This document shows positions 37,067-51,369 of a DNA stretch of 64,000 bases, one piece after another. Each line of letters opens with the position of its first letter. Within the stretch, counting starts at the first letter, position 1. Source of the stretch: Millionella massiliensis (lineage in GTDB: Bacteria > Bacteroidota > Bacteroidia > Bacteroidales > Rikenellaceae); contig NZ_FNWD01000002.1 of assembly GCF_900104655.1 (NCBI RefSeq), positions 1,968,246 through 2,032,245 on the forward strand, written 5' to 3'. Below the pieces are notes generated by a model that did no database searches, was not told the origin of the DNA, and saw only the letters and a list, made by a program, of their open reading frames with translations. The position numbers and the translations under genes are program-made.

Positions 37067-37447
37067 ATGACAGATTGGCAACGATTGGAACAGGTGATTA
37101 AGATGGTCGGATTGTCCACCAATGCGTTCGCGCTCGCCATCGGTTTGGGGCGGAGTGAAACCATCTATCAGATCAAACGTGGCCAACACGGGATCAGCAA
37201 AGCGTTGGCTCAAAGGATTGTACAGAAGTATCCGGACATTAATATCGCCTGGCTGCTGACCGGCGAAGGCAAAATGACGGTAGCTCCGCAACCCGCTCTG
37301 CCAGCGACAGAAACACGTCACCGCACGATCCCGTATTTTGACAAGGATATATTTCGAATCGTTGCTGCCGACCGACTGCCCGCTGAAGCCTCCGACCATA
37401 TATATATATACCCGGATTCGAGGATTGTGATTTTGCCGCCGTCGTGA
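37067..37447 (+). CDS. HTH (XRE/phage repressor-like) N-terminal part, truncated by frame
   Basis: 126 residues as read. Residues 1-65 form a repressor helix-turn-helix: RLEQVIKMVGLSTNAFALAI, SETIYQIKRGQHGISKALAQ and YPDINIAWLLTGEG, as in Bacteroidetes S24-type repressors. Residues 70-110 are a linker. After DHIYIY, coded by an alternating AT tract (37398-37410), the frame runs only 12 more residues to a TGA at 37445-37447. The missing C-terminal domain is present just downstream in another frame. Removing one TA would give 216 residues in all, the normal size. Could be an off state of a switch, a dying gene or a sequence error. Confidence 0.75.
   Translation: MTDWQRLEQVIKMVGLSTNAFALAIGLGRSETIYQIKRGQHGISKALAQRIVQKYPDINIAWLLTGEGKMTVAPQPALPATETRHRTIPYFDKDIFRIVAADRLPAEASDHIYIYPDSRIVILPPS
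37398..37410. repeat. AT dinucleotide tract in the repressor gene
   Basis: ATATATATATATA, 13 bases. Such tracts are prone to slipped-strand mispairing. It sits exactly where the HTH half and the C-terminal half of the protein go out of register. Confidence 0.9.
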
Positions 37448-37719
37448 CCGGGAGTGACTGCGGATCGGAATTCCCGGCTGCCTCGCTCGTGCTGGTCAAA
37501 CAGGTTGCCCCCGCAGATCCGGTACTGTCCGGTCGAATCTATCTGGTCGTGACTGCGGAGTGGGTGCGCATGTGCTCCCTGCATGCACGTCCGGAGCGTC
37601 CCGGAGAGTTGCGGCTTGGTGCTCCGAGCGGTTCCGGAGAGCCTTTCGTGACCCTCGGTCGGGAGTGTATCCGCAGCCTCTATCTGGTCGCAGGAGTCGT
37701 TCTGCACAAGGGTTTTTAG
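37411..37719 (+). pseudogene. Out-of-frame S24-like C-terminal domain of the repressor
   Basis: Read in the +1-relative frame, the DNA just after the AT tract gives PGFEDCDFAAVVTG, then FPAASLVLVKQV, GRIYLVVTAEW and a closing IRSLYLVAGVV. This resembles the S24/LexA-CI C-terminal dimer domain (typical V-T-G-x-S-M, then G-D-x-V and G-x-I-Y). The catalytic Ser position reads Asp (VTGSDC), so self-cleavage is unlikely even if joined. No good start codon of its own; a GTG at 37444 is possible but would drop the domain's beginning. Confidence 0.6.
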
Positions 37720-37779
37720 CCGCTGAAACGCCATAAAACGGCTAATGGATTGAAAAAAAGCGAATAAAGGACGAAAAAG

Positions 37780-37810
37780 TTTGCAAATTCAAAACCAATG
37801 CGTATCTTTG
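37780..37810 (+). promoter_or_regulatory. tRNA-Tyr promoter
   Basis: TTTG at 37780-37783, 19 bases, TATCTTTG at 37803-37810; probably drives the tRNA-Tyr, tRNA-Gly, tuf unit. Confidence 0.72.
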
Positions 37811-37865
37811 TCGTCCGAAATGCCCCTCTTCGTGGGTGCACGTTGTTTTGAAAAGTTGAATTTTC

Positions 37866-37948
37866 GGGCGGATACCAGAGTGGCCAAATGGGGCAGACTG
37901 TAAATCTGCTGGCGTACGCCTTCGGTGGTTCGAATCCATCTCCGCCCA
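37866..37948 (+). tRNA. tRNA-Tyr (GTA)
   Basis: Acceptor GGGCGGA pairs with TCCGCCC; anticodon stem GCAGA/TCTGC with loop CTGTAAA, anticodon GTA; long variable arm (class II), T loop GGTTCGAATCC. No encoded CCA. Confidence 0.94.
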
Positions 37949-38127
37949 CTACCCGAAAATCTCCGGCCGTTGAGGCCTGAATCGTCTCGGGAGCCTCTTC
38001 CGGTAGGGAAAGGCGTGATGCTCCACGGTGTCGATGACGGCCGAGAGTGAGTGTCCAAAAATGCAAGCGAACGTCTCTTCGCGAAGGTGTGAAGGTGTTG
38101 CGGTCGCCTGCTCATGTGAAAAAGCAA

Positions 38128-38200
38128 GCGGAAGTAGCTCAGTTGGTAGAGCATTAGCCTTCCAAGCTAAGGGTCGCGGGTTCGAACCTCGTCTTCCGCT
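38128..38200 (+). tRNA. tRNA-Gly (TCC)
   Basis: Acceptor GCGGAAG pairs with CTTCCGC; anticodon stem TTAGC/GCTAA with loop CTTCCAA, anticodon TCC; T arm GCGGGTTCGAACCTCGT. No encoded CCA. Precedes tuf by 48 bases. Confidence 0.94.
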
Positions 38201-38248
38201 CTTTTTTATAGAGACTAAACAAAACAACAATTTAAACGCTTACAACCC

Positions 38249-39436
38249 ATGGCAAAAGAAAAATTCGACCGGTCGAAACCGCACGTGAACATCGGTACCA
38301 TCGGTCACGTAGACCACGGTAAAACCACGCTGACCGCAGCGATCACTACCGTGCTGGCCAAAAAAGGTCTCTCGGAACTGCGTTCGTTCGACTCGATCGA
38401 CAACGCGCCGGAAGAAAAAGAACGTGGTATTACCATCAATACCTCGCACGTTGAGTACTCCACCGCAACCCGTCACTACGCACACGTAGACTGCCCGGGC
38501 CACGCCGACTATGTGAAGAACATGGTAACCGGTGCCGCTCAGATGGACGGTGCCATCCTCGTTGTGGCTGCAACCGACGGTCCGATGCCTCAGACCAACG
38601 AACACGTACTGCTCGCCCGTCAGGTGAACGTACCGCGTATCGTCGTGTTCCTGAACAAATGCGACATGGTTGACGACCCCGAAATGCTCGACCTCGTTGA
38701 ACTCGAAGTTCGCGACCTGCTGAACAAATACGAATTCGACGGCGACAATACCCCCATCATCCGTGGCTCTGCACTGGGTGCCCTGAACGGCGAACCGCAG
38801 TGGGAAGAAAAAGTTATGGAACTGATGGATGCTGTTGACTCCTACATTCCGATTCCTCCGCGTGACAACGAAAAACCGTTCCTGATGCCGGTTGAAGACG
38901 TATTCTCGATCACCGGTCGTGGTACCGTGCTGACCGGTCGTGTTGAAACCGGTGTGATCCACGTAGGCGACGAAGTCGAAATCGTAGGTCTCGGCGAAAA
39001 AGCTAAGAAATCGGTATGTACCGGTGTCGAAATGTTCCGCAAACTCCTCGACGAAGGTGAAGCTGGTGACAACGTCGGTCTGCTGATGCGTGGTATCGAC
39101 AAGAAAGAAGTTAAACGTGGTATGGTTGTTGCCAAACCCGGTTCGATCACCCCGCACACCAAATTCAAAGCCGAAGTCTACATTCTGAAAAAAGAAGAAG
39201 GCGGTCGTCACACTCCGTTCCACAACAAATACCGTCCGCAGTTCTACCTGCGTACCCTCGACGTGACCGGTGAAGTTCAACTCCCGGAAGGCGTTGAAAT
39301 GGTAATGCCGGGCGACAACGTGACCATCACCGTGGAACTGATCTACCCGGTTGCCCTGAACGTCGGTCTGCGTTTCGCTATCCGCGAAGGTGGCCGTACC
39401 GTAGGTGCAGGTCAGATCACCGAAATCATCGCCTAA
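38249..39436 (+). CDS. tuf: Elongation factor Tu
   Basis: GTPase that brings aminoacyl-tRNA to the ribosome. 395 residues, full length. Seen: G1 GHVDHGKTT, the switch I region [13 protein letters not shown]3 DCPGHADY, G4 NKCD, G5 GSAL, and domains 2 and 3 with the C-terminal GQITEIIA. Highest-codon-bias gene in the window. Lies between tRNA-Gly and tRNA-Trp, the classical tRNA-tuf-secE-nusG-rplK arrangement. Confidence 0.99.
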   Translation: MAKEKFDRSKPHVNIGTIGHVDHGKTTLTAAITTVLAKKGLSELRSFDSIDNAPEEKERGITINTSHVEYSTATRHYAHVDCPGHADYVKNMVTGAAQMDGAILVVAATDGPMPQTNEHVLLARQVNVPRIVVFLNKCDMVDDPEMLDLVELEVRDLLNKYEFDGDNTPIIRGSALGALNGEPQWEEKVMELMDAVDSYIPIPPRDNEKPFLMPVEDVFSITGRGTVLTGRVETGVIHVGDEVEIVGLGEKAKKSVCTGVEMFRKLLDEGEAGDNVGLLMRGIDKKEVKRGMVVAKPGSITPHTKFKAEVYILKKEEGGRHTPFHNKYRPQFYLRTLDVTGEVQLPEGVEMVMPGDNVTITVELIYPVALNVGLRFAIREGGRTVGAGQITEIIA

Positions 39437-39455
39437 TTAGCGACGATATAATCCC

Positions 39456-39481
39456 AGGCGGCACGACACACAGTGCCGCCT
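39456..39481 (+). terminator. Hairpin between tuf and tRNA-Trp
   Basis: AGGCGGCAC pairs with GTGCCGCCT with an 8-base loop; no T run. It may be a processing or partial termination site, as tRNA-Trp starts seven bases later. Confidence 0.5.
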
Positions 39482-39487
39482 ACTTAT

Positions 39488-39561
39488 AGGGGTGTAGTTC
39501 AAGGGCAGAATAGCGGTCTCCAAAACCGTTGATGGGAGTTCGAATCTCTCCACCCCTGCCA
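39488..39561 (+). tRNA. tRNA-Trp (CCA)
   Basis: Acceptor AGGGGTG pairs with CACCCCT; anticodon loop CTCCAAA in the stem GCGGT/ACCGT, anticodon CCA; encoded CCA at 39559-39561. Confidence 0.95.
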
Positions 39562-39574
39562 AAAGAAAAAAGCG

Positions 39575-39763
39575 ATGAAAGCTACTTACGTCAAAGAAGC
39601 CTACAACGAACTGATCCACAAAGTGACCTGGCCGTCATGGAGCTCGCTTCAGGGCAGCGCCATCGTGGTCATGGTTGCCTCTTTGATCCTGGCACTGGTC
39701 ATTCTGGCCATGGATATCAGTTTCGAGACCATCATGAAAGGCATTTACAGCATCCTTTACTAA
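39575..39763 (+). CDS. secE: Preprotein translocase subunit SecE
   Basis: Essential clamp subunit of SecYEG. 62 residues with one transmembrane segment (about 30-50: IVVMVASLILALVILAMD) after the amphipathic helix KEAYNELIHKVTWPSW, which holds the conserved VTWPS motif. Start 13 bases after tRNA-Trp; next is nusG after 29 bases. Confidence 0.96.
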   Translation: MKATYVKEAYNELIHKVTWPSWSSLQGSAIVVMVASLILALVILAMDISFETIMKGIYSILY

Positions 39764-39792
39764 TTCGGACGACATAATTTCGGCACCAAGCA

Positions 39793-40356
39793 ATGAGCAA
39801 CGGAGAAAAACCGGTCTTGGAATGGTACGTCGTGCGTGCCATCGGCGGTAAAGAGAAAAAGGTCAAAGAGTATCTCGAATCCGAGATCCGTACCCTTCAC
39901 CTCGAAGACTATATCGCCCAAGTGCTGATTCCGACCGAAAAAGTATATCAGGTACGTAACGGTAAAAAAATCACCAAAGAACGCATCTCGTATCCGGGAT
40001 ACGTATTGGTTCAAGCCGCCCTCGTGGGCGAAATACCGCATATCTTGCGCAACGCTCCGAATGTACTCGGTTTTCTGAGCGACACCAAAGAATCCTCCCT
40101 GCAGGCCACGCCTCTCAGACCTCAGGAAGTCAGCCGGATCTTGGGTCGTGTGGACGAGCTCGCCACTCAGGAGGAAGAAAACGAAACCCCCTATGTGGAA
40201 GGCGAATCCGTAAAAGTGATCGACGGACCTTTTGCTTCCTTCGTCGGCACGATCGAGAAAGTCGATAACGAGCGTAAGAAACTCCAGGTTTCAGTCAAGA
40301 TATTTGGGCGTAAAACTCCGATGGAACTGAGTTTTATGCAAGTAGAAAAAGAGTAA
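39793..40356 (+). CDS. nusG: Transcription termination/antitermination protein NusG
   Basis: RNA polymerase-binding factor. 187 residues. NGN domain: WYVVRAIGGKEKKVKEYLE, VYQVRNGKKITKERISYPGYVLVQ, and PNVLGFLSD; C-terminal KOW domain GESVKVIDGPFASFVGTIEKV with FGRKTPMELSFMQVE. Within the core cluster, followed by rplK after 70 bases. Confidence 0.98.
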   Translation: MSNGEKPVLEWYVVRAIGGKEKKVKEYLESEIRTLHLEDYIAQVLIPTEKVYQVRNGKKITKERISYPGYVLVQAALVGEIPHILRNAPNVLGFLSDTKESSLQATPLRPQEVSRILGRVDELATQEEENETPYVEGESVKVIDGPFASFVGTIEKVDNERKKLQVSVKIFGRKTPMELSFMQVEKE

Positions 40357-40426
40357 TTAACAACAATCGAGATGCAAACTGTGGGTCCGCGAGGATCCGC
40401 ATTTTGTGTTTCAAAGGAAAAAAGCT

Positions 40427-40867
40427 ATGGCAAAAGAGGTTGCAGGTTTCATCAAACTGCAAATCAAAGGTGGTGCCGCCAATCCCTCGCCGCCCGTAGG
40501 GCCGGCCCTGGGTTCCAAAGGCGTGAACATCATGGAGTTCTGCAAGCAGTTCAATGCTAAAACGCAGGACAAGGCTGGCAAAGTATTGCCCGTTGTAATC
40601 ACTGTTTACAGCGACAAATCGTTCGACTTTATCGTCAAACAACCGCCGGTGGCCGTACAGCTTAAGGAAGCAACCAAAATCCAGGCAGGTTCCGCTGAAC
40701 CGAACCGTAAGAAAGTCGCTTCCATCAGCTGGGAACAGATCGAAGAGATCGCCAAAAGCAAAATGGACGATATGAACTGCTTTACCGTTGAATCCGCCAT
40801 GCGCATGGTAGCCGGTACGGCTCGCAGCATGGGTATCAGCGTAACGGGTGAATTTCCTAACAAATAA
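40427..40867 (+). CDS. rplK: 50S ribosomal protein L11
   Basis: 146 residues. Seen: [39 protein letters not shown] and the RNA-binding C-terminal [12 protein letters not shown]. Start chosen at ATG 40427, which gives the normal N-terminus; an in-frame GTG seven codons upstream is not expected. Part of the GTPase-associated centre. Confidence 0.98.
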   Translation: MAKEVAGFIKLQIKGGAANPSPPVGPALGSKGVNIMEFCKQFNAKTQDKAGKVLPVVITVYSDKSFDFIVKQPPVAVQLKEATKIQAGSAEPNRKKVASISWEQIEEIAKSKMDDMNCFTVESAMRMVAGTARSMGISVTGEFPNK

Positions 40868-40886
40868 GGAGTAAAAGTCAGAACAC

Positions 40887-41576
40887 ATGAAACTTACGAA
40901 AAACAGAAAAGCAGTCCTGGCTAAAGTAGAGCCCGGAAAAGTGCTCAAAGTTGACGAAGCTGCCGCACTCCTCAAGGAAATTACCTTCACCAAGTTCGAC
41001 GCCTCGGTCGATATCGACGTACGTCTGGGTGTGGATCCCCGTAAAGCAAACCAGATGGTTCGCGGCGTGGTGACCCTCCCCCACGGTACCGGTAAAACCG
41101 TTCGTGTGCTCGTACTCTGCACCCCCGACAAAGAAGCCGAAGCTCAGGCAGCCGGTGCTGACTACGTCGGTCTCGAAGAATACGTGGAAAAAATCAAAGG
41201 CGGTTGGACTGACGTTGACGTCATCATCTGTACCCCCAACGTAATGGCCAAAGTCGGCGCTCTGGGTCGTATCCTCGGTCCGCGCGGTCTGATGCCTAAC
41301 CCCAAAACGGGTACCGTGACCATGGAAGTCGGCAAAGCCGTAAACGAAGTCAAAGCTGGTAAAATCGACTTCAAAGTCGACAAATTCGGTATCGTACACA
41401 CCTCGATCGGTAAAGTTTCCTTCGAACCCAAAAAGATCGAAGAAAATGCCAAAGAGTTCCTGCGTACCATCCTGAAACTCAAACCGGCCGCAGCCAAAGG
41501 CACCTACGTCAAGAGCATCTACCTCTCGACCACCATGAGCCCCGGTCTGCAAATCGACCCGAAATCCGTTGACTAA
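40887..41576 (+). CDS. rplA: 50S ribosomal protein L1
   Basis: 229 residues. Seen: the two-domain L1 fold with [39 protein letters not shown], and the RNA-binding [16 protein letters not shown]. In other bacteria L1 autoregulates the rplKA message. Stop 19 bases after rplK ends. Confidence 0.98.
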   Translation: MKLTKNRKAVLAKVEPGKVLKVDEAAALLKEITFTKFDASVDIDVRLGVDPRKANQMVRGVVTLPHGTGKTVRVLVLCTPDKEAEAQAAGADYVGLEEYVEKIKGGWTDVDVIICTPNVMAKVGALGRILGPRGLMPNPKTGTVTMEVGKAVNEVKAGKIDFKVDKFGIVHTSIGKVSFEPKKIEENAKEFLRTILKLKPAAAKGTYVKSIYLSTTMSPGLQIDPKSVD

Positions 41577-41599
41577 TCGACTAACAATAAGACATTGAG

Positions 41600-42130
41600 A
41601 TGAGAAAGGAAGAAAAATCCGAAGTAATCAAAAGTTTAGCCGATCAGCTGGGGACCTATACGCATTTTTACCTGACCGACATATCGGGCATGAACGCCGA
41701 GCAGACCGCCGCCCTGCGTAAAAGCTGCTTCGAAAAAGAGATCAAACTCATCGTGGTGAAAAACACCCTGCTGGGCAAAGCTCTCGAACAGACCGGCAAA
41801 AACCAGGACGAACTGGTAGGCGTACTCGAAGGATCGACCTCGATCATGTTCTCGAACACCGGTAATGCTCCGGCAAAACTGATCAAAGCATTCCGCAAAG
41901 AGAAAGGCGCCGAGAAACCGCTGCTCAAAGCCGCTTACGTCGATGAATGCGTATATGTAGGCGAAAACACCCTCGAACAGCTCGTCAACATCAAATCTCG
42001 CGAAGAGCTCATCGGCGACGTTATCGCACTGCTCCAGTCTCCGGCCAAAAACGTTATCTCTGCTCTGCAGGGTTCCGCCGGTGGCAAAATCGCAGGCCTG
42101 GTCAAAACCCTTGAAAACCGGGCTCAGTAA
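41600..42130 (+). CDS. rplJ: 50S ribosomal protein L10
   Basis: 176 residues. Base of the L7/L12 stalk. Seen: HFYLTDISGMNAEQTAALR, KLIVVKNTLLGKALEQ, and the C-terminal helix that binds L7/L12. A 274-base gap separates it from rplL, much more than usual. Confidence 0.97.
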   Translation: MRKEEKSEVIKSLADQLGTYTHFYLTDISGMNAEQTAALRKSCFEKEIKLIVVKNTLLGKALEQTGKNQDELVGVLEGSTSIMFSNTGNAPAKLIKAFRKEKGAEKPLLKAAYVDECVYVGENTLEQLVNIKSREELIGDVIALLQSPAKNVISALQGSAGGKIAGLVKTLENRAQ

Positions 42131-42404
42131 TATCGGTTCGCTCGGCAGCCTGAACGGAAACGTCCGAGCTGCGTGAGATCACCGAAGATTACATCGGAAA
42201 CAACAAACCGTTTGTAACCCGAAGAAGAGGGGCGCGACACCGAGTAGTTCCGTGACAACCGTGACAGGTTCGCCTGACATTCAGGGATGGAGAAATCCGA
42301 ACCCGTAAGGCGGATCGGGCGTCCGGAGAGAAAGGTAGCGGTAAGATCCCTCGGAAGGAGGCAAACAAGCACATTTAATAACTTTTTTAAAACAATAACA
42401 CAAG
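42131..42404 (+). other. Unusually long rplJ-rplL gap
   Basis: 274 bases without gene. Contains a foldback GCTCGG (about 42141) with CCGAGC (about 42167) and others around ATCCG/CGGAT near 42296. No TAnnTTTG box, no T-run terminator. May hold an RNA-processing or control element. Confidence 0.5.
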
Positions 42405-42779
42405 ATGGCAGACATCAAAGCACTGGCTGAAGAGCTGGTAAACCTGACCGTAAAAGAAGTAAACGAACTGGCTACCATTCTGAAAGAAGAATACGGTATC
42501 GAACCGGCAGCCGCAGCCGTAGCAGTAGCTGCTCCCGCAGCCGCTGGCGAAGCAGCCGCCGCTGAAAAAACCTCTTTCGACGTGATCCTCAAATCGGGTG
42601 GTCAGGCCAAACTGCAGGTCGTTAAAATCGTGAAAGAACTGACCGGCCTGGGTCTGAAAGAAGCCAAAGATCTCGTAGACGGCGCTCCGAAAGCTGTGAA
42701 AGAAGGCGTTTCGAAAGAAGAAGCCGAATCGCTGAAAGCTCAGCTCGAAGAAGCTGGTGCCGAAGTAGAACTGAAGTAA
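42405..42779 (+). CDS. rplL: 50S ribosomal protein L7/L12
   Basis: 124 residues. N-terminal dimer domain ([20 protein letters not shown]), the Ala-rich hinge (about 40-55) and the factor-binding C-terminal domain (FDVILKSGG...[20 protein letters not shown]). A strong hairpin follows before rpoB. Confidence 0.98.
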   Translation: MADIKALAEELVNLTVKEVNELATILKEEYGIEPAAAAVAVAAPAAAGEAAAAEKTSFDVILKSGGQAKLQVVKIVKELTGLGLKEAKDLVDGAPKAVKEGVSKEEAESLKAQLEEAGAEVELK

Positions 42780-42847
42780 TTCGGTTCACGTCTCAGGGTG
42801 TAAAAGCCCGAAAAGGTTTACAAATCAGCACCTTGAGAATAAGAAAC

Positions 42848-42885
42848 GGTGTAAGGCTCACTGGCGGTGAGCCTTGCGCCTTTTT
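42848..42885 (+). terminator. Terminator or attenuator between rplL and rpoB
   Basis: GGTGTAAGGCTCAC (42848-42861) pairs along its full length, with G-T pairs, with GTGAGCCTTGCGCC (42867-42880), then TTTTT. Very likely reduces read-through to rpoB, in line with the excess of L7/L12 over polymerase. The gap 42780-43135 has no other promoter that I can see. Confidence 0.85.
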
Positions 42886-43135
42886 CTGGTTTTGGAGCCC
42901 CCTGCCACAGCAGACGGGCTGAACCGATGGCCGCGAACCCATAACATACAGTCGCGCAGCCATAAAAACACACAACAGGCCGCAAGGGGAAGAGCAGAGT
43001 TGCGAGGCGGAACCGCTAAAGCCCGCCGGACATGAAACACTCCGAACCTTTCCGGGACAGCCTGGTCAAAGAATCGTTCCGGAATCTCTCTTTTAGCGCT
43101 GTTCAGACATATTACTCATTCCGTAACCAAAGAAC

Positions 43136-46984
<3,849 letters not shown>

Positions 46985-47050
46985 TACCACCCGCGATTAC
47001 CGGGTCCGACCCCTCCAAACTTTCACACTCAACAAGGAACAATAACAACT

Positions 47051-50000
47051 ATGGCATATAATAAAGACAACAAAGCCCCGGGCAACTACCACAAGATTAC
47101 CATCTCGCTGGCATCGCCCGAGCAGATCCTCGAAAAGTCGAGCGGCGAAGTCCTCAAGCCCGAGACCATCAACTACCGGACCTACAAACCGGAACGCGAC
47201 GGTCTGTTCTGCGAGCGTATATTCGGTCCCGTCAAAGACTACGAGTGCCACTGCGGTAAGTACAAACGCATCCGCTACAAAGGCATCGTCTGCGACCGAT
47301 GCGGCGTCGAAGTGACCGAGAAGAAAGTGCGGCGCGAACGCATGGGCCACATCCAATTGGTGGTCCCCGTCGCCCACATCTGGTACTTCCGCAGCCTGCC
47401 CAACAAGATCGGCTATCTGCTGGGCATCCCCACCAAGAAACTGGACATGATTATCTACTACGAACGATACATCGTGATCCAGAAAGGTGTAGCCGAAGGC
47501 GTCGAAGAGGGTGACCTGCTCACCGAAAAAGAGTACCTCGACATCCTCGATACCCTGCCCAAAGGCAACCGCGCACTCGAAGACAACGACCCCAACAAGT
47601 TCATCGCCCTGATGGGTGCTGAAGCCCTCGAACTGATGCTGCAGCGGCTCGACCTCGACGAACTCTCCTACTCGCTTCGTCACAAAGCCTCGACGGAAAC
47701 CTCGCAGCAGCGTAAGAGCGAAGCCCTCAAACGTCTGAACGTGGTCGAAGCCTTCCGCTCGTCGCGCGACGTCAACAAACCCGAGTGGATGATCATGCGC
47801 GTTATTCCGGTCATTCCGCCGGAACTGCGCCCCCTCGTTCCGCTGGACGGCGGCCGCTTCGCCACCTCCGACCTGAACGACCTCTACCGTCGTGTGATTA
47901 TCCGCAACAACCGTCTGAAACGGCTCATCGAGATCAAAGCGCCGGAAGTGATCCTGCGTAACGAAAAACGTATGCTGCAGGAAGCCGTAGACTCGCTCTT
48001 CGACAACTCCCGCAAATCCAACGCCGTCAAGACCGAATCGAACCGCCCGCTCAAGTCGCTCAGCGACTCGCTGAAAGGGAAACAGGGTCGTTTCCGTCAG
48101 AACCTCCTCGGTAAACGTGTCGACTACTCGGCCCGTTCCGTAATCGTCGTCGGCCCCGAGCTGAAGATGCACGAAATGGGTATCCCGAAAGATATGGCCG
48201 CCGAACTCTACAAACCCTTCGTGGTGCGCAAGCTCATCGAGCGCGGCATCGTGAAGACCGTCAAATCGGCCAAAAAGATCATCGACCGCAAGGACCCCGT
48301 GATCTGGGACATCCTCGAAAACGTCATCAAGGGTCACCCCGTGCTGATGAACCGTGCTCCTACGCTGCACCGTCTGGGTATCCAGGCCTTCCAGCCCAAA
48401 CTGATCGAAGGCAAGGCCCTGCAGCTGCACCCGCTGGCATGTACCGCATTCAACGCCGACTTCGACGGTGACCAGATGGCCGTCCACCTGCCCCTGGGCA
48501 ACGCCGCCATTCTCGAAGCCCAGCTGCTGATGCTCGGTTCGCACAACATCCTGAACCCCGCCAACGGTGCCCCGATCACCGTCCCCTCGCAGGACATGGT
48601 GCTCGGTCTGTACTACATCACCAAACCGCGTAAAGGCGTCAAAGGCGAAGGCCTCGTCTTCTACTCGGCCGAAGAGGCCATCATCGCCCACAACGAAGGA
48701 CGTGTGGACCTCCACGCACAGGTGAAACTCCGCCTCGAACCCGGCAAGATCATCGACACCACCGTGGGTCGAATCATCTTCAACCAGGTGGTTCCGAAGC
48801 AGGTCGGCTATATCAACATGCTGCTGACCAAGAAGTCGCTCCGCGACATTATCGGCGACGTGATGAAACAGTGCGGTGCCGCTATCACTGCTAACTTCCT
48901 CGACGACATCAAGTCGATGGGTTACAAGATGGCCTTCCGCGGTGGTTTGTCCTTCAACCTCGACGCCGTGATCATCCCGAAAGAGAAAGAAGAACTCGTT
49001 CAGGACGGTTACAACCAGGTGGCCGAAGTGATGGAAAACTACAACATGGGTTTCATCACCAACAACGAACGTTACAACCAGATCATCGACATCTGGACGC
49101 ATACCAACTCGAAGCTGACCCAGACCCTGCTGAAACAGCTCACCGAAGACGACCAGGGCTTCAACCCCGTCTACATGATGCTGGACTCCGGGGCCCGTGG
49201 TTCGAAGGAACAGATCCGTCAGCTCTCCGGTATGCGTGGTCTGATGGCCAAGCCCCAGAAATCGACCGACTCCGCCGCACAGATCATCGAAAACCCGATT
49301 CTGTCGAACTTCAAGGAGGGTCTGAGCGTGTTGGAATACTTCATCTCGACCCACGGTGCGCGTAAAGGTCTGGCCGATACCGCGCTGAAGACCGCCGACG
49401 CCGGTTATCTGACCCGTCGTCTGGTGGACGTGGCTCAGGACGTCATCATCAACGAAGACGACTGCGGCACCCTCCGCGGTCTGCAGGCTACTGCCATCAA
49501 ACGCAACGAAGAGGTCGTACAGTCGCTCTACGAACGTATCCTTGGCCGTACCTCGGTGCATGACATCTACAACCCGCTCAACAACGAGCTGATTGTCAAA
49601 GCCGGTGAAGAGATCACCGAAGATATCGCCAAAGCCATCGAAGAGTCGCCCATCGAAACCGTCGAGATCCGCTCGGTGCTGACCTGCGAATCCCGCAAAG
49701 GGGTCTGTGCGAAATGTTACGGCCGTAACCTCGCCACCGGACGCATGGTCCAGAAAGGCGAAGTGGTCGGCGTCATCGCTGCACAGTCGATCGGTGAACC
49801 GGGTACGCAGCTGACTCTGCGTACGTTCCACGTCGGTGGTGTGGCCGGTGGTTCGGCAGCCGACAACAAGATCGTTGCCCGTTACGACGGTCACATCGAG
49901 ATCGACGAACTCAAGATGGTCGAACGCAAGGACGACACCGGACGCACCGTTTATATGGTGATCAGCCGAATGGCCGACCTGCGTATCGTCGACGACAATA

Positions 50001-51295
50001 CCGGCGCCATCCTCTACAACGCCAACCTGCCGTACGGTGCATCGCTGTACGTCAACACCGGCGACAAAGTGGCCAAGGGTGACCTCCTCTGCGAATGGGA
50101 CCCCTACAACGCCGTTATTATCAGTGAGTTCAGCGGTAAAGTCACCTTCGATAGCGTTATCGAAAACGTCACCTATCGCGAAGAGTCCGACGAAACGACC
50201 GGTTATCGAGAGAAAGTGATTATCGAATCGCGCGACAAGACCAAGAACCCGATCATCAAGATCCTCGACAAGAGCGGCGACGAGAAGAAACAGTATAACC
50301 TGCCCGTGGGCGCTCACATCGTCGTGAAGGAGAACGCCAAGGTCAACGCCGGCGATATCCTGATCAAGATTCCGCGTGCCGTCGGCAAAGCCGGCGACAT
50401 CACCGGGGGTCTGCCCCGTGTTACCGAGCTTTTCGAAGCGCGTAACCCGTCGAACCCCGCCGTGGTTTCCGAAATCGACGGTGAAGTATCGTTCGGCAAG
50501 ATCAAACGCGGTAACCGCGAGATCGCCGTTACCTCGCGTACCGGCGAAGTGAAGAAATACCTCGTACCGCTCTCGAAGCAGATCCTCGTACAGGAAAACG
50601 ACTATATCCGTGCCGGTATGCCCCTTTCGGACGGTGCCATCACCCCGGAAGACATCCTGGCCATCCAGGGTCCGACCAAGGTACAGGAGTATATCGTCAA
50701 CGAGATCCAGGAGGTGTACCGCATGCAGGGTGTGAAGATCAACGACAAACACTTCGAGATCATCGTCCGTCAGATGATGAACAAAGTGCGCATCGAAGAT
50801 CCGGGAGACACCAAATTCCTGCCCGAACAGATCGTCGACAAGTGGGACTTCATGGAAGAGAACGACGACATCTACGAAAAGAAAGTCGTTACGGATGCCG
50901 GCGACTCGACCGTGCTGCACGCCGGCCAGATCGTTACGCTGCGTCAGTTGCGTGACGAGAACTCCACGCTGCGTCGCAAGGACCTGAAAGAGGTACAGGT
51001 ACGTGATGCCGTTCCGGCCACCTCGAACCAGATCCTGCAGGGTATCACCCGTGCCGCACTGCAGACCAGCAGCTTCATGTCGGCCGCATCCTTCCAGGAA
51101 ACAACCAAGGTGCTGAACGAAGCCGCCATCAATGCGAAGGTCGACCCGCTCGAAAAACTGAAAGAGAATGTGATCTGCGGTCACCTGATTCCTGCCGGGA
51201 CCGGTATCCGCGATTTCCAGGATCTGATCGTCGGCCCCAAAGAATCGGTGGCATCGGCTGCTGAGGCTGCTGCCGACGGGCTGACCGTTGAATAG
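47051..51295 (+). CDS. rpoC: DNA-directed RNA polymerase subunit beta'
   Basis: 1414 residues. Seen: zinc-binding [22 protein letters not shown] near residue 68, the catalytic NADFDGDQM near residue 470 with three Asp for Mg2+, the bridge and trigger helices ([15 protein letters not shown] near 725), and the Cys-rich [19 protein letters not shown] near 880. Ends with a strong terminator at 51324-51369. Confidence 0.99.
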   Translation: MAYNKDNKAPGNYHKITISLASPEQILEKSSGEVLKPETINYRTYKPERDGLFCERIFGPVKDYECHCGKYKRIRYKGIVCDRCGVEVTEKKVRRERMGHIQLVVPVAHIWYFRSLPNKIGYLLGIPTKKLDMIIYYERYIVIQKGVAEGVEEGDLLTEKEYLDILDTLPKGNRALEDNDPNKFIALMGAEALELMLQRLDLDELSYSLRHKASTETSQQRKSEALKRLNVVEAFRSSRDVNKPEWMIMRVIPVIPPELRPLVPLDGGRFATSDLNDLYRRVIIRNNRLKRLIEIKAPEVILRNEKRMLQEAVDSLFDNSRKSNAVKTESNRPLKSLSDSLKGKQGRFRQNLLGKRVDYSARSVIVVGPELKMHEMGIPKDMAAELYKPFVVRKLIERGIVKTVKSAKKIIDRKDPVIWDILENVIKGHPVLMNRAPTLHRLGIQAFQPKLIEGKALQLHPLACTAFNADFDGDQMAVHLPLGNAAILEAQLLMLGSHNILNPANGAPITVPSQDMVLGLYYITKPRKGVKGEGLVFYSAEEAIIAHNEGRVDLHAQVKLRLEPGKIIDTTVGRIIFNQVVPKQVGYINMLLTKKSLRDIIGDVMKQCGAAITANFLDDIKSMGYKMAFRGGLSFNLDAVIIPKEKEELVQDGYNQVAEVMENYNMGFITNNERYNQIIDIWTHTNSKLTQTLLKQLTEDDQGFNPVYMMLDSGARGSKEQIRQLSGMRGLMAKPQKSTDSAAQIIENPILSNFKEGLSVLEYFISTHGARKGLADTALKTADAGYLTRRLVDVAQDVIINEDDCGTLRGLQATAIKRNEEVVQSLYERILGRTSVHDIYNPLNNELIVKAGEEITEDIAKAIEESPIETVEIRSVLTCESRKGVCAKCYGRNLATGRMVQKGEVVGVIAAQSIGEPGTQLTLRTFHVGGVAGGSAADNKIVARYDGHIEIDELKMVERKDDTGRTVYMVISRMADLRIVDDNTGAILYNANLPYGASLYVNTGDKVAKGDLLCEWDPYNAVIISEFSGKVTFDSVIENVTYREESDETTGYREKVIIESRDKTKNPIIKILDKSGDEKKQYNLPVGAHIVVKENAKVNAGDILIKIPRAVGKAGDITGGLPRVTELFEARNPSNPAVVSEIDGEVSFGKIKRGNREIAVTSRTGEVKKYLVPLSKQILVQENDYIRAGMPLSDGAITPEDILAIQGPTKVQEYIVNEIQEVYRMQGVKINDKHFEIIVRQMMNKVRIEDPGDTKFLPEQIVDKWDFMEENDDIYEKKVVTDAGDSTVLHAGQIVTLRQLRDENSTLRRKDLKEVQVRDAVPATSNQILQGITRAALQTSSFMSAASFQETTKVLNEAAINAKVDPLEKLKENVICGHLIPAGTGIRDFQDLIVGPKESVASAAEAAADGLTVE

Positions 51296-51323
51296 GACTT
51301 TCCCGAAACAGTTGAAATGCCAG

Positions 51324-51369
51324 CGAGGCGATGGTTTCCGTTACAACGGAACCATCGCCTCGCTTTTTT
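51324..51369 (+). terminator. Terminator of the rpoBC unit
   Basis: CGAGGCGATGGTTTCCGTT pairs with AACGGAACCATCGCCTCG (51345-51362), then a T run to 51369. Confidence 0.9.

Noticed and set aside
37720..38230. Integrated element at the tRNA-Tyr/tRNA-Gly pair
   Set aside because: The phage-type repressor lies just upstream, but I found no integrase, no duplicated tRNA 3' end and no other phage gene.
46997..51184. Minus-strand open frame of about 1395 codons opposite rpoC
   Set aside because: Same cause as for rpoB: a shadow of strong codon bias. No domain, no ribosome site.
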